This document shows, in pieces, positions 5,614-7,175 of a DNA stretch of 7,175 bases. The position numbers and the translations under genes are program-made. Position 1 is the stretch's first letter. The number at the start of each line of letters is the position of its first letter. Under the pieces are notes generated by a model that did no database searches, was not told the DNA's origin, and saw nothing but the letters and a program-made list of their open reading frames with translations. The stretch comes from an uncultured Clostridia bacterium (GTDB lineage: Bacteria; Bacillota; Clostridia; Christensenellales; UBA1242). The stretch covers positions 1 through 7,175 of the forward strand of contig CAKVNA010000039.1 in NCBI GenBank assembly GCA_934776915.1, in the 5' to 3' direction.

Positions 5614-6015
5614 ATGAACATTAAAGATAAAATTGGTGCGATATTTAAAACTTATTGGCTTGAAATTCTGCTTTTTGTTGCGGCAGTTTTGTTGCTTGTT
5701 ATAGGGGTCGTTTCTGCAATAATTGCATATTTGGGGCTGCTTGTCTTGGGTGCTGTTGCAACAGATTTTGGTGTGAGATTTTGGAAAAGATATAAAAAGT
5801 CAACTTCCAATACAACAAAAGACCTATATGTTGACATAACGGACACAGACTATGACGAAGATATTTATTATGTGGGCAAAGAACCAGCAAACAAATTGGA
5901 GGCAAAAAATTCCGCTAAGTCACTTGGGCTTTATCTCCCAGCAATTTTGTTTTTGCTCGTTGGAATTGGGCTTTGCATAATTGCTGTTTATGAGATTATT
6001 TTGTCCTTTATGTAA
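5614..6015 (+). CDS. Membrane protein of unknown function with acidic Tyr/Asp loop, 133 residues
   Basis: No family recognised. ATG 5614 sits 6 bases behind GAGGT (5603-5607); a GTG at 5611 is in frame but too close to that site. After a short amphipathic start (MNIKDKIGAIF), residues 15-51 are strongly hydrophobic, enough for one long or two short membrane helices, with Gly/Ala-rich turns. A basic WKRYKK (57-62) follows, then a soluble segment rich in Asp, Tyr and Thr (69-88, including TDYDEDIYYV), and a final helix at about 106-131. The basic stretch suggests the loop faces the cytosol. It is downstream of the 87-residue membrane protein under the same promoter and the two may be partners. 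No terminator is obvious after it; the following 142 bases lead into tig. Confidence 0.82.
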   Translation: MNIKDKIGAIFKTYWLEILLFVAAVLLLVIGVVSAIIAYLGLLVLGAVATDFGVRFWKRYKKSTSNTTKDLYVDITDTDYDEDIYYVGKEPANKLEAKNSAKSLGLYLPAILFLLVGIGLCIIAVYEIILSFM

Positions 6016-6016
6016 C

Positions 6017-6059
6017 TAATTTGAAACAATTTGAATATTTGCAACAATTTGGGCAATTT
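6017..6059 (+). repeat. Short direct repeats of CAATTTG
   Basis: Related heptamers occur at 6017-6023 (TAATTTG), 6027-6033 and 6045-6051 (CAATTTG), with a fourth partial copy CAATTT at 6054-6059. They fill the spacer between the membrane protein and the tig promoter. In such AT-rich DNA this may be chance, but the spacing of about 10, 18 and 9 bases would place them near one face of the helix. Confidence 0.35.
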
Positions 6060-6063
6060 ATTA

Positions 6064-6092
6064 TTGTGTTTTTGCAAAATGTTTGCTATAAT
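6064..6092 (+). promoter_or_regulatory. Extended -10 promoter of tig
   Basis: A perfect TATAAT (6087-6092) is preceded by TGC, giving an extended -10 element. The -35 candidate TTGTGT (6064-6069), 17 bases upstream, is weak. Predicted start is near 6099, with a 59-base leader. Confidence 0.65.
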
Positions 6093-6103
6093 ATCACCCG
6101 AAA

Positions 6104-6124
6104 TGTTTTGAAAAGCACAAAACA
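6104..6124 (+). repeat. Hairpin in the tig leader
   Basis: TGTTTTG (6104-6110) and CAAAACA (6118-6124) form a perfect 7-bp stem with a 7-base loop, close to the predicted transcript 5' end. A second, smaller stem (TCCC 6129-6132 with GGGA 6137-6140) follows before the ribosome binding site AGGAG at 6147-6151. There is no T-run after either, so termination is unlikely; mRNA protection or regulation is possible. Confidence 0.5.
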
Positions 6125-6157
6125 CATATCCCTTTGGGGAATAAATAGGAGAAGAAA

Positions 6158-7175
6158 ATGAAATACGAAAAGAAAATTTTGGACGACAAGAGAATTGAAG
6201 TTAAATTGAATGTGTCAAAGGAAGAATGGGACGAAGCACTTGAACGCGCTTATGAAAACGGCAAAGGAAAATATGCTGTTCAAGGGTTCAGAAAGGGTCA
6301 CACACCAAGAAAGGTTATTGAAAAGACTTATGGCGACACTGTTTTTTATGATGACGCTATTGACGACTGCTTTTACAGATATTATTTTGAAATGCTTTCA
6401 AAAGAAAAGGATATTAAACCAGTTTCTGCTCCAGAAGTAAACATCAGCAAAATTGACGAAAACGGACTTGAACTTGTGCTTAAAATTACACCAGAGCCAG
6501 AAGTTACTCTTGGTGACTACAAAGGCTTGACTGTTGAAAAGAATGAAGTTAAGGTTACAGCATCAGAAGTCAATCACGAACTTGAACATATCAAGGAATC
6601 TCGTGTAAAATTTGTCCCAGTGGAAAGGGAAATTAAAAACGGCGACACTGCAACCATTGACTTTGTCGGCATGATTGACGGCAAAAAGTTTGATGGCGGT
6701 TCTGCAGAAGATTTTGACCTTGAAATCGGCTCAAAGAGTTTTATTGACAACTTTGAAGACCAACTTATTGGACTTAAAAAAGGTGATAAGAAAGATGTCA
6801 AAGTCACTTTCCCAGCGAACTATCATGTGGAAGAACTTAAGAACAAGCCAGCAGTTTTTGAAGTGACTGTTAAAGATGTTAAGGAAAAACAATATCCAGA
6901 ACTTGACGACAAGTTTGCTGACGAAGTTAGCGAATTTTCTACACTTAAAGAACTTAAAGACGACATAAAGAAAAAACTTCTTGATAGAAAAACAAAACAA
7001 GAACAACATGACGCAGAATCAAAACTTATTGACAAAATTTGCGACAATGCAAAAGTTGAAATTCCACAAGTTATGATTGATAACCAAGTTGAAGACTTTA
7101 TCAAAGAATTTGAAAGAAGACTATCTTATCAAGGGCTTAATCTTGATGGCTACCTTCAATATACAGGCACAACAC
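6158..7175 (+). CDS. tig: Trigger factor (ribosome-associated chaperone and PPIase), 3'-partial
   Basis: The frame is open from ATG 6158 to the right edge (339 codons), so the end of the gene is outside the window. AGGAG (6147-6151) lies 6 bases before the start. Trigger factor docks at ribosomal protein uL23 by the tunnel exit and shields nascent chains. The N-terminal ribosome-binding domain (about 1-120) contains the signature GFRKG (43-47) followed by HTPRKVIEKTYG. The FKBP-type peptidyl-prolyl isomerase domain spans about 158-243, from NGDTATIDFVGMIDGKKFDGG to the KPAVFEVTVKDVKE strand. The helical C-terminal chaperone domain begins at about 248 (PELDDKFADEV) and is cut around residue 339; full family members are about 430 residues. 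Codon use is even and no frameshift is visible. The classical downstream partners clpP/clpX would lie beyond the edge. Confidence 0.97.
   Translation, partial: MKYEKKILDDKRIEVKLNVSKEEWDEALERAYENGKGKYAVQGFRKGHTPRKVIEKTYGDTVFYDDAIDDCFYRYYFEMLSKEKDIKPVSAPEVNISKIDENGLELVLKITPEPEVTLGDYKGLTVEKNEVKVTASEVNHELEHIKESRVKFVPVEREIKNGDTATIDFVGMIDGKKFDGGSAEDFDLEIGSKSFIDNFEDQLIGLKKGDKKDVKVTFPANYHVEELKNKPAVFEVTVKDVKEKQYPELDDKFADEVSEFSTLKELKDDIKKKLLDRKTKQEQHDAESKLIDKICDNAKVEIPQVMIDNQVEDFIKEFERRLSYQGLNLDGYLQYTGTT

Noticed and set aside
5415..5624. 69-codon + strand frame overlapping the 87-residue membrane protein
   Set aside because: It is out of frame inside a better-supported gene and has no ribosome binding site.
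6574..7104. Several - strand and alternate-frame open frames over tig
   Set aside because: They overlap a continuous trigger factor frame with clear domain signatures; their compositions are reverse-complement artefacts of its Lys/Glu-rich coding.
1..7175. CRISPR arrays, tRNA/rRNA genes, insertion sequences or attachment sites
   Set aside because: No regular spaced repeats, cloverleaf-like segments, transposase frames or terminal inverted repeats were found on either strand by eye.

Overview
The window is AT-rich, densely packed bacterial DNA with every supported gene on the + strand. Strong GGAGG-type ribosome binding sites, occasional TTG starts, TTGACA/TATAAT-like promoters and the presence of sepF and a clostridial-type uridine-kinase-like protein all point to a low-GC Gram-positive (Firmicutes/Bacillota, most likely an uncultured clostridial lineage). 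The lineage is inferred; no rRNA is present.

Layout. (1) Positions 2-1983 hold two overlapping genes. The first is cut by the left edge and ends in what I read as a divergent diadenylate-cyclase (DisA_N/DAC-like) domain. The second is a 425-residue, apparently all-helical protein that I do not recognise. (2) At 2045-2965 is a P-loop kinase of the uridine kinase/phosphoribulokinase family with a TTG start, preceded by a long inverted repeat. (3) At 3044-3493 is sepF, with its own promoter and a clear intrinsic terminator. (4) At 3576-5205 are lspA and an rluD-type pseudouridine synthase. Their promoter sits so close to the lspA ATG that the transcript is predicted to be leaderless. The RluD protein has an unusual Cys-containing N-terminal extension. 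(5) At 5317-6015 are two small membrane proteins of unknown function behind a strong promoter. (6) From 6158 to the right edge is tig (trigger factor), 3'-truncated, with its own promoter and a structured leader.

How the genes fit together. The middle is a reduced version of the Firmicutes division-linked neighbourhood (sepF ... lspA-rluD): Z-ring tethering, lipoprotein maturation and 23S rRNA modification, followed by the ribosome-associated chaperone. These are housekeeping genes. The part most likely to be undescribed is the left-hand pair: a nucleotide-cyclase-like protein with altered signature motifs, translationally coupled to an orphan helical protein, possibly a signalling or defence-like module. 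That functional reading is inference from motif spacing and gene overlap only.
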